Of a DNA stretch of 64,000 bases, positions 1 to 8,470 are shown in pieces (positions within the stretch are counted from its first letter, which is position 1; every line of letters begins with the position of its first letter). The DNA lies in the NCBI RefSeq assembly GCF_010726765.1, contig NZ_AP022601.1:4464001-4528000 (forward strand), read 5' to 3'. Both the position numbers and the translations under genes were made by a program. The notes under the pieces are model-generated. The model had not been told where the DNA came from and ran no database searches. It saw only the letters and a program-made list of their open reading frames with translations. The stretch comes from Mycobacterium gallinarum. Its GTDB lineage: Bacteria; Actinomycetota; Actinomycetes; Mycobacteriales; Mycobacteriaceae.

Positions 1-482
1 CTGGGCGGGCGGTCTACGCCCCAGTCGAAGTACGGGTTGATGACGACGCATTTGGGCATGCTGGCCGCCGAATCGTCGTCGTTGCGGCTGTCAGGGTCGC
101 CGAAGTTGTAGCTGAACAACGACTGATTCCAGTCGAACGCACCCTGAATGGCCTTGGCGTAGGGATCCAGCAACAGCTTGTTGGGGTTACAGCGGTGGCC
201 GGCGGCGGGGTCGTAGGGCCCGTGTACGCGGTAGCCGTAGCGCTGCCCGGGTTCGATGGTCGGGACGAAACCGTGCCAGACGAAGCCGTCCACCTCGGGC
301 AGCGTGATGCAGGCCGTCTGTTCGCCGTCAGCGTCGAACAGGCACAGTTCGACGCGCTCGGCGGCCTCGCTGAACAGCGCAAAGTTCGTGCCCGTGCCGT
401 CGTAGGTCGCCCCGAGTGGATAGGCCTTGCCTGGCCAGATCTCAAGAGGGGTGTTGACCTGCGGATTGGCGGGTTGACTCAA
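1..482 (-). CDS. glgX: Glycogen debranching enzyme GlgX, N-terminal part (cut by window edge)
   Basis: About 160 N-terminal residues of a glycogen-debranching alpha-1,6-glucosidase are read leftward and run off the window. The segment is the CBM48-type N-terminal domain that precedes the GH13 barrel; visible landmarks are GATYDGTGTNFALFS and GYRVHGPYDP, both typical of GlgX/TreX. The likely start is TTG at 480-482, followed by a short leader and then PLEIWPGKAYPLGA. No ATG or GTG fits better. In mycobacteria GlgX usually lies with the treY/treZ genes, which would be beyond the left edge. The catalytic residues are outside the window, so function is inferred from the N-domain alone. Confidence 0.85.
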   Translation of the reverse strand, partial: MSQPANPQVNTPLEIWPGKAYPLGATYDGTGTNFALFSEAAERVELCLFDADGEQTACITLPEVDGFVWHGFVPTIEPGQRYGYRVHGPYDPAAGHRCNPNKLLLDPYAKAIQGAFDWNQSLFSYNFGDPDSRNDDDSAASMPKCVVINPYFDWGVDRPP

Positions 483-558
483 GTTGCAGCTCCAAAATCA
501 GTACGGATACGAACGAAGGCGACGTTAGGGGATGCCCAATGCGAAAGCATTGCAACCA

Positions 559-1365
559 ATGACTCCGTCACACGAATACCGCACATTGCTGCTGGCCGTT
601 GACAGTGGTGTGGCAACTATCACGCTCAGCCGCCCCGAGCGGCGCAATGCCGTCGGTGACGGAATGCGGGAGGAGCTCGCCGACGCCTACCGGACCTGTG
701 ACCGCGACGACGGAGTCCGCGCCGTCGTGCTGACGGGCGCACCCCCGGCGTTCTGCGCGGGTGCCGATTTGGCTGCGGGTGAGGACACCTTCGCCAGCCC
801 GGGGTCGGGGTTCAGCGCGGCCGGTATCGACGTGCCCGCCTTCACGCTGTCCAAGCCGGTGATCGCGGCGGTGAACGGCCACGCGATCGGATTGGGTCTG
901 ACGTTGGCGTTGCAGTGCGACCTGCGGTTCTTCGCCGCCGATGCGCGGTACGGCATCGTGCAGGTGCGGCGCGGGGTCGTCGGCGACGCCTACTCACACT
1001 GGGTTCTGCCGCGGCTCGTCGGGATCGCCAACGCCGCCGAAATCCTCTTGACCGGTACGACATTCGACGGTCACCGGGCAGTCGAACTCGGGCTGGGCAG
1101 CCGGGTGCTCGATGCAGATGACGTGCTCCCTGCCGCCCTGGAGGTGGCGCATGACATCGCGACGAATACCGCGCCGATGTCGGTGGCAGCCAGCAAGCGT
1201 CTGCTGTGGGATTCCTTCGACCTCGACCGTGCCGCCGTCGGTCGCCGCGAAACCGAGATCCACCTCGCGGTGATGGGCCACGACGACGCCAGGGAAGGTG
1301 TGCGAGCCCACCTGGAAAACCGGGCGCCCGAATGGACGGGACGCCCGGTCGATCCGACTAGCTGA
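559..1365 (+). CDS. Enoyl-CoA hydratase/isomerase family protein
   Basis: A crotonase-fold protein of about 268 residues. The oxyanion-hole segments are present (FCAGADL and GHAIGLGLTLALQCDLR), and the helix with NAAEILLTG keeps the Glu seen in many hydratases. The other expected acidic segment, normally P-E-x-x-x-G before a P-G-x-G loop, reads IVQVRRGVVGDAYSHW and has no Glu, so standard hydratase chemistry is uncertain. An upstream in-frame ATG at 532 would add nine residues; 559 gives the usual crotonase N-terminus. The 3' end overlaps pncA by eight bases tail to tail. Confidence 0.85.
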   Translation: MTPSHEYRTLLLAVDSGVATITLSRPERRNAVGDGMREELADAYRTCDRDDGVRAVVLTGAPPAFCAGADLAAGEDTFASPGSGFSAAGIDVPAFTLSKPVIAAVNGHAIGLGLTLALQCDLRFFAADARYGIVQVRRGVVGDAYSHWVLPRLVGIANAAEILLTGTTFDGHRAVELGLGSRVLDADDVLPAALEVAHDIATNTAPMSVAASKRLLWDSFDLDRAAVGRRETEIHLAVMGHDDAREGVRAHLENRAPEWTGRPVDPTS

Positions 1366-1909
1366 TCTCGACCCCGGCGGCGCGCATGTCCTCGATCGCC
1401 TTGGCTGTCGACTCGGGCGCGACGCCGGCCGTCAGGTCCAGCAGCACTCGGGTGGCGAAGCCCGCCTCCACGGCATCCGCGGCAGTCGCTCGCACGCAGT
1501 AATCCGTCGCGATACCGACGATGTCGACCTCCTCGACACCGCGCTGCCGTAGCCAGTCGGCCAGCAGGGTGCCGTCGTCGTCGGCGCCCTCGAAGCCGCT
1601 GTAGGCGGCGGCGAACTGACCCTTGCGGAACACAGCCTCGACCTCGCCGGTCTCCAGGTGGGGATGGAAGTCCGCGCCAGAGGTCGACACCACGCAGTGC
1701 CGCGGCCACGAGTGCGCGTAGTCCGGATTGTCGGAGAAGTGTTCACCGGGATCGATGTGAAAGTCCTTGGTCGCCACCACATGTGCGTAGCCGTGATCAC
1801 CGGCCAGCAGCTCGCTGATGCCGCTGGCGACTTCGGCGCCGCGCGTCACCTCCAGCGAACCGCCTTCGCAGAAGTCGTTCTGAACGTCGGTGATGATCAG
1901 CGCCCGCAT
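1358..1909 (-). CDS. pncA: Nicotinamidase/pyrazinamidase PncA
   Basis: An isochorismatase-fold amidase of 183 residues that deamidates nicotinamide to nicotinate for NAD recycling and, in M. tuberculosis, activates pyrazinamide. The catalytic triad D8, K96, C138 and the metal ligands D49, H51, H57, H71 fall at exactly the M. tuberculosis positions. H57, whose loss makes M. bovis resistant, is kept. Residue 137, next to the catalytic Cys, is Tyr where M. tuberculosis has His. It is the last gene of a leftward operon: its ATG lies nine bases after the restored stop of the frameshifted membrane-protein gene upstream. Confidence 0.95.
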   Translation of the reverse strand: MRALIITDVQNDFCEGGSLEVTRGAEVASGISELLAGDHGYAHVVATKDFHIDPGEHFSDNPDYAHSWPRHCVVSTSGADFHPHLETGEVEAVFRKGQFAAAYSGFEGADDDGTLLADWLRQRGVEEVDIVGIATDYCVRATAADAVEAGFATRVLLDLTAGVAPESTAKAIEDMRAAGVEIS

Positions 1910-1918
1910 AGCCAGAAC

Positions 1919-3212
1919 TTACCCGCCGAACAACAGGTACAGCCCGGTGAAGGTGTAGCCCACCATCACCAGCATCATCGCGAGCTGACCGGGTCAACTG
2001 GTGCGTCTTGGGCAGCAGGTGCAGCGCCCGGTCATGGGCGGCGATGACACCTGCCACGTGGCCGACGACGACGAAGCCGACCTTCACCGTCGCCAGCAGC
2101 GAAGGATGAAGCGACAGAATGTAATTCACGTCGGCGTCCACTCCCAGCAGCAGGTAGACGGTCTGCTGCCCCCGCTCGACGAGATAGGTCAGGTAGTGCG
2201 CGAACACGTACCCGACGACTATCGGGATGAGCGAATGCGCCATCTGCCCAGGTAGCAGCCGGCGCTGCTCGCGATCGACCCCACCGGTCGCCCTGGCCGC
2301 CAGCCAGAACGTCGCCGCGACCACGCCGGCGAAGACGAACAGGGCCGCGGTGTTGATCAGCGTGGCGGCCGTCACGGAACCCGCCGTCTCGTCGATGAAC
2401 GTGCGCCACTGGGGCCGTGCGGAGAAGCTGTCGAATGCCGTCGAGCCCAGCAGCACCGACAGCACCGCGACAATGCCCGGCCGTATCGGCAGCGACGGCA
2501 AGTGATCGAAAGGGTTGCCGATCGCGATGCGGCCATTGCGGTTGCGCCGCAACGCGGACAACCGCGACACCACGATGCCGTACACCTCGAACGGGTCTGC
2601 GCGTGCGCACCACCGCGCGCCACATACGAAGGCCCCGGCGAGCGTGACGATGAGATAGATCAGCAACCAAATACGGATCGCTGCAAGCGATCCCGGATCT
2701 GGACTGGCCAGTTCGAGCCAGACGAACGCGAAGAGGCCGAATGCGGCGGGCCAGTAGCCCAGCGCCGCCGGATAGTCACGCAGCGACTTTCCGCCGAGCA
2801 ACCGATGCACCGTGCGTACCGGCGACAGCGCCCGCCACACCGGGCCGAACAGCACCGACAGCGCCACCAGCCCGACCCACATCAACACGTAGAACACGCC
2901 GGGCAGCGGACTCTCGGCGTTCTGCGGACCGAAGAACGCGACGAGCCCCACCCACACCGCGAGGGCCAGGCCTGCGATGCCGACCACCCAACGGGTGGCC
3001 GGCGCGTCCACCGCCGCAGTCACCCACGGCGGCAGTTCGCGGCCGGGTTTCTCGGAACCGAATCGTGGCTTGCGCCATGCCAATGCGACGACGGCGAAGG
3101 TGAACGTCAGTGCCCACGCCGCGCCGATCAGCGCGTACGTGAAGGGGATCGGAAGGTCGGCCGACCCGCCCAGCCCATGGGCGACTACGGATACCGACCC
3201 GTCCGCGTTCAC
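1919..3212 (-). CDS. Polytopic membrane protein with a C-terminal frameshift (possible FedA/FedB-like family)
   Basis: A membrane protein of about 430 residues with roughly nine to ten hydrophobic helices and an N-terminus AHGLGGSADLPIPFTYAL. I recall similar actinobacterial proteins being named fenitrothion hydrolase after Burkholderia FedA/FedB; this is memory, not a search. The frame continues to 1797 as an arginine-rich tail of non-membrane character. A +1 shift near 1990-1997, where a run reads gacccggtca, instead gives GQLAMMLVMVGYTFTGLYLL, a convincing last helix, and a TAA at 1919-1921 just before pncA. So the gene carries an extra base, real or from sequencing. GTG start at 3212 overlaps the upstream lipoprotein stop (GTGA), which suggests translational coupling. 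Confidence 0.75.
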
Positions 3213-3625
3213 TGCACGGTGATGGTGGCGACGGTCTTCTTCAGCTCGTGCAGCTCGACGTCGACCTTTCCGGGTACGGCGACGGTGAACTGGAACGACT
3301 GACCGGGCTTGGCCTCGATCTTGTACGAGTGCTCGGGATTCGAGTGCACGTGCAGTTCATCGGCGGCGTCGCTGTCGACCCTGAAGACAATCGGTTCGTT
3401 GACCGAGGCCTCCAACTGGGCGTTCGTGGGGGTCACGTTGCCGCCCTGGATCTTGACGTCCACGACGAGGCGGTCGGGCGGCGCCTGTTGATCCTGCATG
3501 TCCGACGGGTTGACCGTCGAAGCCGACGCGGCAGCACCACTGTCGCTTGGACTTTCGCTGCCGCCGCAGCCGGCTACGAGGAGAGCGGCGGCCACCGCAA
3601 GAGTCGTCGCAAAACGCAGTTTCAC
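3209..3625 (-). CDS. Cupredoxin-like lipoprotein
   Basis: 138 residues with a lipoprotein signal peptide (lipobox VAGC, Cys20), a Ser/Ala-rich linker, then a beta-rich domain from about residue 52 to 138 with a cupredoxin-like pattern (EPIVFRVDSDAADELHVHS, then a C-terminal LHELKKTVATITV). The mature part has His92, His94, His99 and His126 but no Cys, so a classical type-1 copper site cannot form; another metal site or none is possible. GTG start overlaps the stop of the small membrane protein upstream, and its own stop overlaps the start of the next gene. It probably sits on the outer face of the membrane and works with the two polytopic proteins of the operon. Confidence 0.8.
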   Translation of the reverse strand: MKLRFATTLAVAAALLVAGCGGSESPSDSGAAASASTVNPSDMQDQQAPPDRLVVDVKIQGGNVTPTNAQLEASVNEPIVFRVDSDAADELHVHSNPEHSYKIEAKPGQSFQFTVAVPGKVDVELHELKKTVATITVQ

Positions 3626-3792
3626 GGTTTCCCTTCGATATTCGGTGAGCCCGCCCCCTCGTCACCCTTTCGCCGGTTACGCACTGCGATGTACACCACG
3701 ACACCGGCGACCACGACGGCCGGTGCGAACGCGGGCACAGCCAGCCAGAACGAGTGATCAGCCAGGATCACGACATCGGGTTCGATGGTCAT
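3622..3792 (-). CDS. Small single-span membrane protein
   Basis: 56 residues: a short outside segment, one transmembrane helix (about residues 17-39, rich in Ala, Val and Pro), then a basic RNRRKGDEG tail predicted to face the cytoplasm. The ATG at 3792 overlaps the stop of the 610-residue gene upstream as ATGA, and its stop overlaps the GTG of the lipoprotein gene as GTGA. The reading frame is open further upstream, but that extension runs inside the preceding gene and looks like out-of-frame arginine/glycine-rich sequence. Its place in a fully coupled operon suggests a small subunit of a membrane assembly. Function unknown. Confidence 0.75.
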   Translation of the reverse strand: MTIEPDVVILADHSFWLAVPAFAPAVVVAGVVVYIAVRNRRKGDEGAGSPNIEGKP

Positions 3793-5621
3793 GCCTGCGC
3801 CGAGGGCTCCAGCTCCGCCTCGCTGCCCGAGGGTTCGTTGTTGTTGATCCGGCCCGCGCCCCAGGCGATACCCGCGATCATCGCCAGCGTGCAGAACAGC
3901 ACCACTAAACAACCGACAAGCCAAAGGGATTGAGGGATGTCGGGGCTGCGCTCGCGCTGCAGGATGGTGATCTCGGCGACGATCGGGCGCTGGAATTGCG
4001 GGTCAGCAGGCACCTCTTCCGCCCCGATGCCGGGATCACCCGCGAGGTAGATAGGAACGGCCGCAAGTGTTCTGCCGTCGTGCACACGCAGCAGGGTCTT
4101 CCAGTCGCCCGACACCGGCATCGCCTCAGTAGAGACGTAGTGACCGGGACCGACCTTCTCGAGATGGTCGATGAACTGGCCGCGTTGGTTCTCCAGCCTG
4201 CCCTGCCAACCCAGGACCGACACCCAGTTCGGGTTGTCGCTGATCACGTTCGGCGGGTTGAACCGCACGTCAGCGGTCACGTGGCGCTGGCCGTTGACCG
4301 GTGGCGCCTCCGTGAGTGTCGCCGTGACGGTCGCCTCCGGCGGCACGTCATAACGCAAGCCGTTGGCCGCTGCCCCGCCGATGACGAGCACCGTCAAAGC
4401 GACGATCCCGACGCCGACGGCACGGCGTGGCAACCGCTGTCCGGTGAGCACCATGCCGAGCATGGCTCCGCACGCACCGGTCATGATGGCCACCGGTACT
4501 GCCATGGCGAGGCCCTCTGGCCAGATGCTGGTCGGCCATGGGTAGTCGTACACCGCATTGATCCATAGCGACTCCAGCCACAGGCCTATGGTGCCGATAC
4601 CCAGGCCGCTCACCGCACCGAATAGGATCGGCCGCTTCATCAACGGTGTCAGCGCGAGGATCTCGACCACCAGGGCGGGGCCGAGGTAGAGCGCGAACCA
4701 GTTGACCGGCGCGTCGAGCACGGGCGCAACGAGGAAGGCGACGATGCCGCGCAGCCCGATGGCGACCACGGCGGCGATGAGAGCCGCGCCGCGCCCCAGG
4801 AAGATCCTGGCGCCGACGAGTGCCAACCCGGCCGCGGCAGCAATGAGCATCGGCTGGAAGACCTGACGGAACTGCGGCACGCCGAAGTCGAACTCGATCT
4901 GATAGACCGACGCACCGACGAGCACACCGGCGAACGCCAGGTACTGCACGAACTTCAGCCCGATGCCGTCACGCGGCGCGTCGGCTCCGACCGAGCGCTT
5001 GCCTTCGGTCTCGAGATACGACGCCGCGATGGTCGAAAAGCCGGCACCTCCGATCATCATCAGGTGGGTGGGACCCCACAGCGTGACGTCCTGGCCGAAA
5101 ATCCGGTGCCACATGTCGTCCAGCGGGAATCCCAGCAATGCGTAGAACCCGCAACCCGCCATCACGATGCCGCCGACCGGGGCGTACCAATTGTCGGTGA
5201 TGCGGACCGCTGCGGGGCCGGGGCGCTCCTCCGCGCCCCTGGGCAGCACCACCGCCGTGGCGCCGGCCACGAAAATGCCGAACAAACCGATCAGAATGAA
5301 GTAGTGCGCGGGGTTGGCCAACGCACCGTTGTCACGGCCGTTGCCGATGTGCAGGCTCACGTCCCAGATGAAGCCGAACAGTGCGCAGATGATCGACGAG
5401 ATGAACAGCGCGATCGGCAGCGCCACCCAGGACGGACGCTTGAACCGTCGACCCGACCAGTCGGCCAGCGACGCCAACCACTCGATCTTGTGTTGACGGT
5501 GCATCCAGCCGATCCACACCAACACGGCGGCCACAACGGCACCGACCGCCGTCAGGATGATGATCTCGCTGATGGCGGCCCCGCCGCCCTCGGTGCCCTG
5601 AGCAAGAAACTGCGTTGTCAT
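3789..5621 (-). CDS. Large polytopic membrane protein with C-terminal YtkA/FixH-like domain
   Basis: 610 residues. An N-terminal region of about ten to twelve helices (residues 15-425) is followed by a soluble domain of about 430-555 (a GHYVSTEAMPVSGDWKTLL pattern resembling YtkA/FixH beta domains) and one last helix near 570-590. His-containing segments at the membrane border, such as DVSLHIGNGRDNG, LDDMWHRIFG and LWGPTHLMMIGG, could bind metal. First gene of the coupled operon that ends in pncA; a TTACC-N4-GGTAA palindrome lies about 28 bases upstream. I do not recognise a characterised relative. The combination with a cupredoxin-like lipoprotein suggests metal handling or an oxidoreductase-like membrane complex, but that is inference. 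Confidence 0.8.
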   Translation of the reverse strand: MTTQFLAQGTEGGGAAISEIIILTAVGAVVAAVLVWIGWMHRQHKIEWLASLADWSGRRFKRPSWVALPIALFISSIICALFGFIWDVSLHIGNGRDNGALANPAHYFILIGLFGIFVAGATAVVLPRGAEERPGPAAVRITDNWYAPVGGIVMAGCGFYALLGFPLDDMWHRIFGQDVTLWGPTHLMMIGGAGFSTIAASYLETEGKRSVGADAPRDGIGLKFVQYLAFAGVLVGASVYQIEFDFGVPQFRQVFQPMLIAAAAGLALVGARIFLGRGAALIAAVVAIGLRGIVAFLVAPVLDAPVNWFALYLGPALVVEILALTPLMKRPILFGAVSGLGIGTIGLWLESLWINAVYDYPWPTSIWPEGLAMAVPVAIMTGACGAMLGMVLTGQRLPRRAVGVGIVALTVLVIGGAAANGLRYDVPPEATVTATLTEAPPVNGQRHVTADVRFNPPNVISDNPNWVSVLGWQGRLENQRGQFIDHLEKVGPGHYVSTEAMPVSGDWKTLLRVHDGRTLAAVPIYLAGDPGIGAEEVPADPQFQRPIVAEITILQRERSPDIPQSLWLVGCLVVLFCTLAMIAGIAWGAGRINNNEPSGSEAELEPSAQA

Positions 5622-5648
5622 CCCACCCTCCGAGTGCCGATCCCAAAC

Positions 5649-5662
5649 TTACCCGTCGGTAA
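5649..5662. promoter_or_regulatory. Candidate operator TTACC-N4-GGTAA before the membrane-protein/pncA operon
   Basis: The sequence TTACCCGTCGGTAA is an inverted repeat with five-base arms, 28 bases upstream of the start of the 610-residue gene, in the position expected for a promoter-overlapping operator. Five-base arms can occur by chance, so this is a candidate only. Confidence 0.4.
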
Positions 5663-5712
5663 TATTGCCAGAACCACCCGACCTGAAACCAGGGGTATCG
5701 GGTATTCGTTTG

Positions 5713-6891
5713 TCATGGCGAGAGGACCACCTTCACCATGCCGTCTTCCTTCTTTTGGAACGTCTCGTACGCGTCGGGCGCCGCCGACAGCGGCAGCCGG
5801 TGAGTGGCGAACTGCTCGACGCCCAGCGGGTCTTCATCTGTGAGCAGCGGCATGATGTCCGGGATCCACCTCTTGACGTTGGCCTGACCCATCCGCAGCC
5901 GAATCTGCTTGTCGAACAGCGTCATCAGGTTGATGGGGTCCGCCGCGCCCCCGTATACGCCGGACAGTGAGATCGTGCCGCCGCGCCGCACCAGATCGAT
6001 CGCCATGTTGAACGCGGCGAGGCGGTCAACGCCCGCGTGCTTCATCACGGCGCGGCCGACCGGTGACGGCAGCAGGTTGCTGGCATTCTGCGCGACCGTC
6101 GCGACCGGCGAACCGTGCGCCTCCATGCCGACTGCGTCGATCACCGCGTCCGCCCCCCGGCCCGAGGTGTAGCTCTGCACCACCTCTTTGGCGTCGGCGC
6201 TGCGCAGGTCGACGACCTCCGAGCAGTACGGCCGGGCGCGGTCCAGCCGTTCGGTGACCAGATCGACACCGATCACTGTGGCGCTCTTGCGATATGACGC
6301 GATGCGGCAGGCCATCGATCCGATGGGCCCGAGTCCCAGCACCACGAGCGTGCCGCCATCGGGCACGTCTGCGTACTCGACGCCCTGCCACGCGGTGGGC
6401 AGCACGTCGGAGAGATAGACGTAGCGTTCGTCGGGCCCGTCGTCGGGCACTTTGATGTGGGTGTACTGCGCCTGCGGTACGCGCAGGTACTCGGCCTGGC
6501 CGCCGGCGACCTCGCCGTAGAGCTTCGAGAAGCCGAACAGCGCCGCGCCGGTGCCCTGGTCGCGGTTCTGCGTCGTCTCACACTGGCTCTGCAGACCGTG
6601 GTCACACATGAAGCAGCTGCCACAGCTGATGTTGAACGGGATCACGACGCGGTCGCCCACGCTGAGGGTGTCGACTTCGCGGCCCACCTCTTCGACCACA
6701 CCCATCGCCTCGTGTCCAAGGATGTCGCCCGGGGTCATGAATGCACCGAGCACTTCGTAGAGGTGCAGATCGGACCCGCAGATGTTGGTGCTCGTCACGC
6801 GAATGATCGCGTCGTTGGGTTCCTTGATCGTCGGGTCGGGCACATTGTCGACGGACACCTTCCGTCGCCCCTGCCACGTCACTGCTCGCAT
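5713..6891 (-). CDS. Zinc-dependent alcohol dehydrogenase (formaldehyde-dehydrogenase-like MDR)
   Basis: A medium-chain dehydrogenase/reductase of 392 residues. The GroES domain has catalytic-zinc ligands C38 and H60-E61 and a full structural-zinc lobe C90, C93, C96, C104. The Rossmann domain carries GLGPIG at about 186-191 followed by an acidic VGVDL strand end, consistent with NAD(H). The extended length and the long insertion around residue 270 resemble the glutathione- or mycothiol-independent formaldehyde/alcohol dehydrogenase subgroup. It lies 62 bases downstream of the acyl-CoA dehydrogenase gene on the same strand and may share its transcript. Substrate not predictable. Confidence 0.88.
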   Translation of the reverse strand: MRAVTWQGRRKVSVDNVPDPTIKEPNDAIIRVTSTNICGSDLHLYEVLGAFMTPGDILGHEAMGVVEEVGREVDTLSVGDRVVIPFNISCGSCFMCDHGLQSQCETTQNRDQGTGAALFGFSKLYGEVAGGQAEYLRVPQAQYTHIKVPDDGPDERYVYLSDVLPTAWQGVEYADVPDGGTLVVLGLGPIGSMACRIASYRKSATVIGVDLVTERLDRARPYCSEVVDLRSADAKEVVQSYTSGRGADAVIDAVGMEAHGSPVATVAQNASNLLPSPVGRAVMKHAGVDRLAAFNMAIDLVRRGGTISLSGVYGGAADPINLMTLFDKQIRLRMGQANVKRWIPDIMPLLTDEDPLGVEQFATHRLPLSAAPDAYETFQKKEDGMVKVVLSP

Positions 6892-6953
6892 CGCATCCTC
6901 CTGGAGTTTGATGGGCTACGTGTCAACTGCCCGATCGGGGACGGCCCAAACCT

Positions 6954-8366
6954 CTACCTACGCGGCGGACGCAGGACTTTCATCGCCAGACGCATGACCG
7001 GTGCCGGAATCTGATCCTTCGCTTCGAGTGCGGCGCTGGCCACCCGGGTCCGCACCGGTGTGCCTCGACCCAACACGCGGTTGAGCGGTCCGCCGGTGGG
7101 TTCGAGGTCGAAGTGCAGCGGGGGCTTGCCGTCAGCGGCGCCGAGCGCATTGGAGATGACGATGCGCTGAATCTCGCTGGTGCCTTCGAAGATGGTGTAC
7201 AGCTTGGCATCCCGATACCACTTCTCGACGGGATGATCTTTGATGTAACCCCAGCCACCCATGGTCTGGATTGCGCGTTCGGTGGTCTTGACGGCCACCT
7301 CGCTGGCGGCGAGCTTCGCCATGGACCCCTCGCCGCGTTCGAACGGGACACCGCTGCCGGCCATCCAGGAGGCCCGCCAGGTGAGCAGCCGAGCGGCGTC
7401 GATTGCGGTCGCGAGGTCGGCGAGCGGGAACGCGATGCCCTGGTGGTCGATGATCGGCGCCCCGAACGCCTCCCGGCGGTTGGCGTACTCGGTGGCGTAT
7501 TCCATTGCTGCCCTGGCGATTCCGAGAGCCTGCGCGGCGACCATCGGCCGCGTCTGCTCGAACGTGCCGAGAGTGGCGGAGCCGGACTTCTTGCCGCCGG
7601 CCACGACTTCCCGGGCCTTGGCGAGCTTGTATTCGAGTTTGTCGGCTCCGCCGAGCAGGTTGGCGGCCGGGACGCGGACGTCGGTGAACTTGAGCTCGGC
7701 GGTGTGCGAGGCGCGGCACCCCAGCTTGTCGAGCTTGCGAACCATCTCCAGACCGGGCGCGCCGCCGGGCACGATGAACAACGCCTGCCCCTTGTGGCCG
7801 AGCTCTTGGTCGACGACGGCGTTGACGACGTGGACGTTGGCGATGCCGCCGTTGCCGATCCACATCTTGTGGCCGTTGATGATCCAGTCGGCGTTCGGTC
7901 CCGAACCGTCGCGGTGGGCCGTGGTGCGCAGGTTGCGAACGTCGCTGCCGCCTTCGGGTTCGGAGATCGCCAGCGCGGCGAGCTTCAGATCGCCGGGCGT
8001 TCCGAAGCATTCGGGCGCCCACTCCAACATTTGTTCCGGCGACGCCGCCTGGCCGATGGCCGATAGCGCGAGCGCGGGCATCACGACGGCCAGGCCGATC
8101 CCGGCGCAGCCCCAGAACAGCTCTTCCATGAACATCGGCAGGGAAAGCCCGGTGGGATCACCGATGAGATCCCGATAGAACAGCGGACTGTAGAAGCCGC
8201 GGGCCGCCGCCTCTTCCAGGACGGGCCACGGAAACTCCTGGCGCTGGTCGTACTCCGCTGCAACCGGGCGCACGACCTCTTCGGCAAATTCGTGGGTGCG
8301 GCGAGCGAGGTCGTGCTGCGCCGCGGTCGGGGTGAGGTCGAATGTCACAGGCCTTCGATTAGCCAC
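6954..8366 (-). CDS. Acyl-CoA dehydrogenase (FadE family)
   Basis: 470 residues with the standard ACAD layout: N-terminal helical domain, central beta domain with LAALAISEPEGGSD, and C-terminal helices ending in the FAD-binding YTIFEGTSEIQRIV signature. It would introduce the alpha,beta double bond into an acyl-CoA with FAD as cofactor. GTG at 8366 is taken as start; GTG at 8348 is an alternative. A perfect TGTTCA-C-TGAACA palindrome lies about 20 bases upstream, so a TetR-like lipid regulator may control it. The zinc alcohol dehydrogenase gene follows downstream. Confidence 0.9.
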   Translation of the reverse strand: MANRRPVTFDLTPTAAQHDLARRTHEFAEEVVRPVAAEYDQRQEFPWPVLEEAAARGFYSPLFYRDLIGDPTGLSLPMFMEELFWGCAGIGLAVVMPALALSAIGQAASPEQMLEWAPECFGTPGDLKLAALAISEPEGGSDVRNLRTTAHRDGSGPNADWIINGHKMWIGNGGIANVHVVNAVVDQELGHKGQALFIVPGGAPGLEMVRKLDKLGCRASHTAELKFTDVRVPAANLLGGADKLEYKLAKAREVVAGGKKSGSATLGTFEQTRPMVAAQALGIARAAMEYATEYANRREAFGAPIIDHQGIAFPLADLATAIDAARLLTWRASWMAGSGVPFERGEGSMAKLAASEVAVKTTERAIQTMGGWGYIKDHPVEKWYRDAKLYTIFEGTSEIQRIVISNALGAADGKPPLHFDLEPTGGPLNRVLGRGTPVRTRVASAALEAKDQIPAPVMRLAMKVLRPPRR

Positions 8367-8387
8367 CCGTAGCTCATTCGAAACACT

Positions 8388-8400
8388 TGTTCACTGAACA
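8388..8400. promoter_or_regulatory. Palindrome TGTTCACTGAACA upstream of the acyl-CoA dehydrogenase
   Basis: A perfect 13-base palindrome with six-base arms and one central base, 22 bases upstream of the fadE-like start. Size and place fit a TetR-family operator overlapping the promoter. It is followed directly by the terminator hairpin of the neighbouring secreted-protein gene. Confidence 0.5.
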
Positions 8401-8402
8401 GG

Positions 8403-8448
8403 GACAAGCCCCCGGGATGTCCGGGGGGAGACATCGCGGGGGCTTGTC
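8403..8448 (-). terminator. Long hairpin terminator after the secreted-protein gene
   Basis: gacaagcccccg at 8403-8414 pairs perfectly with cgggggcttgtc at 8437-8448 (12 base pairs), and the 22-base loop holds a second six-pair stem (gatgtc/gacatc). It lies 22 bases beyond the stop of the leftward secreted-protein gene. There is no U-tract, as is common for mycobacterial terminators. Confidence 0.8.
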
Positions 8449-8470
8449 GGGGTGAGGGCCTAGATGCCGT

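Noticed and set aside
2502..3302. Long rightward open frame of 266 codons opposite the membrane-protein gene
   Set aside because: It is antisense to a gene with clear transmembrane helices, is rich in Arg, His, Gln and Pro, has no family pattern, and exists because of the GC-rich third positions of the real gene.
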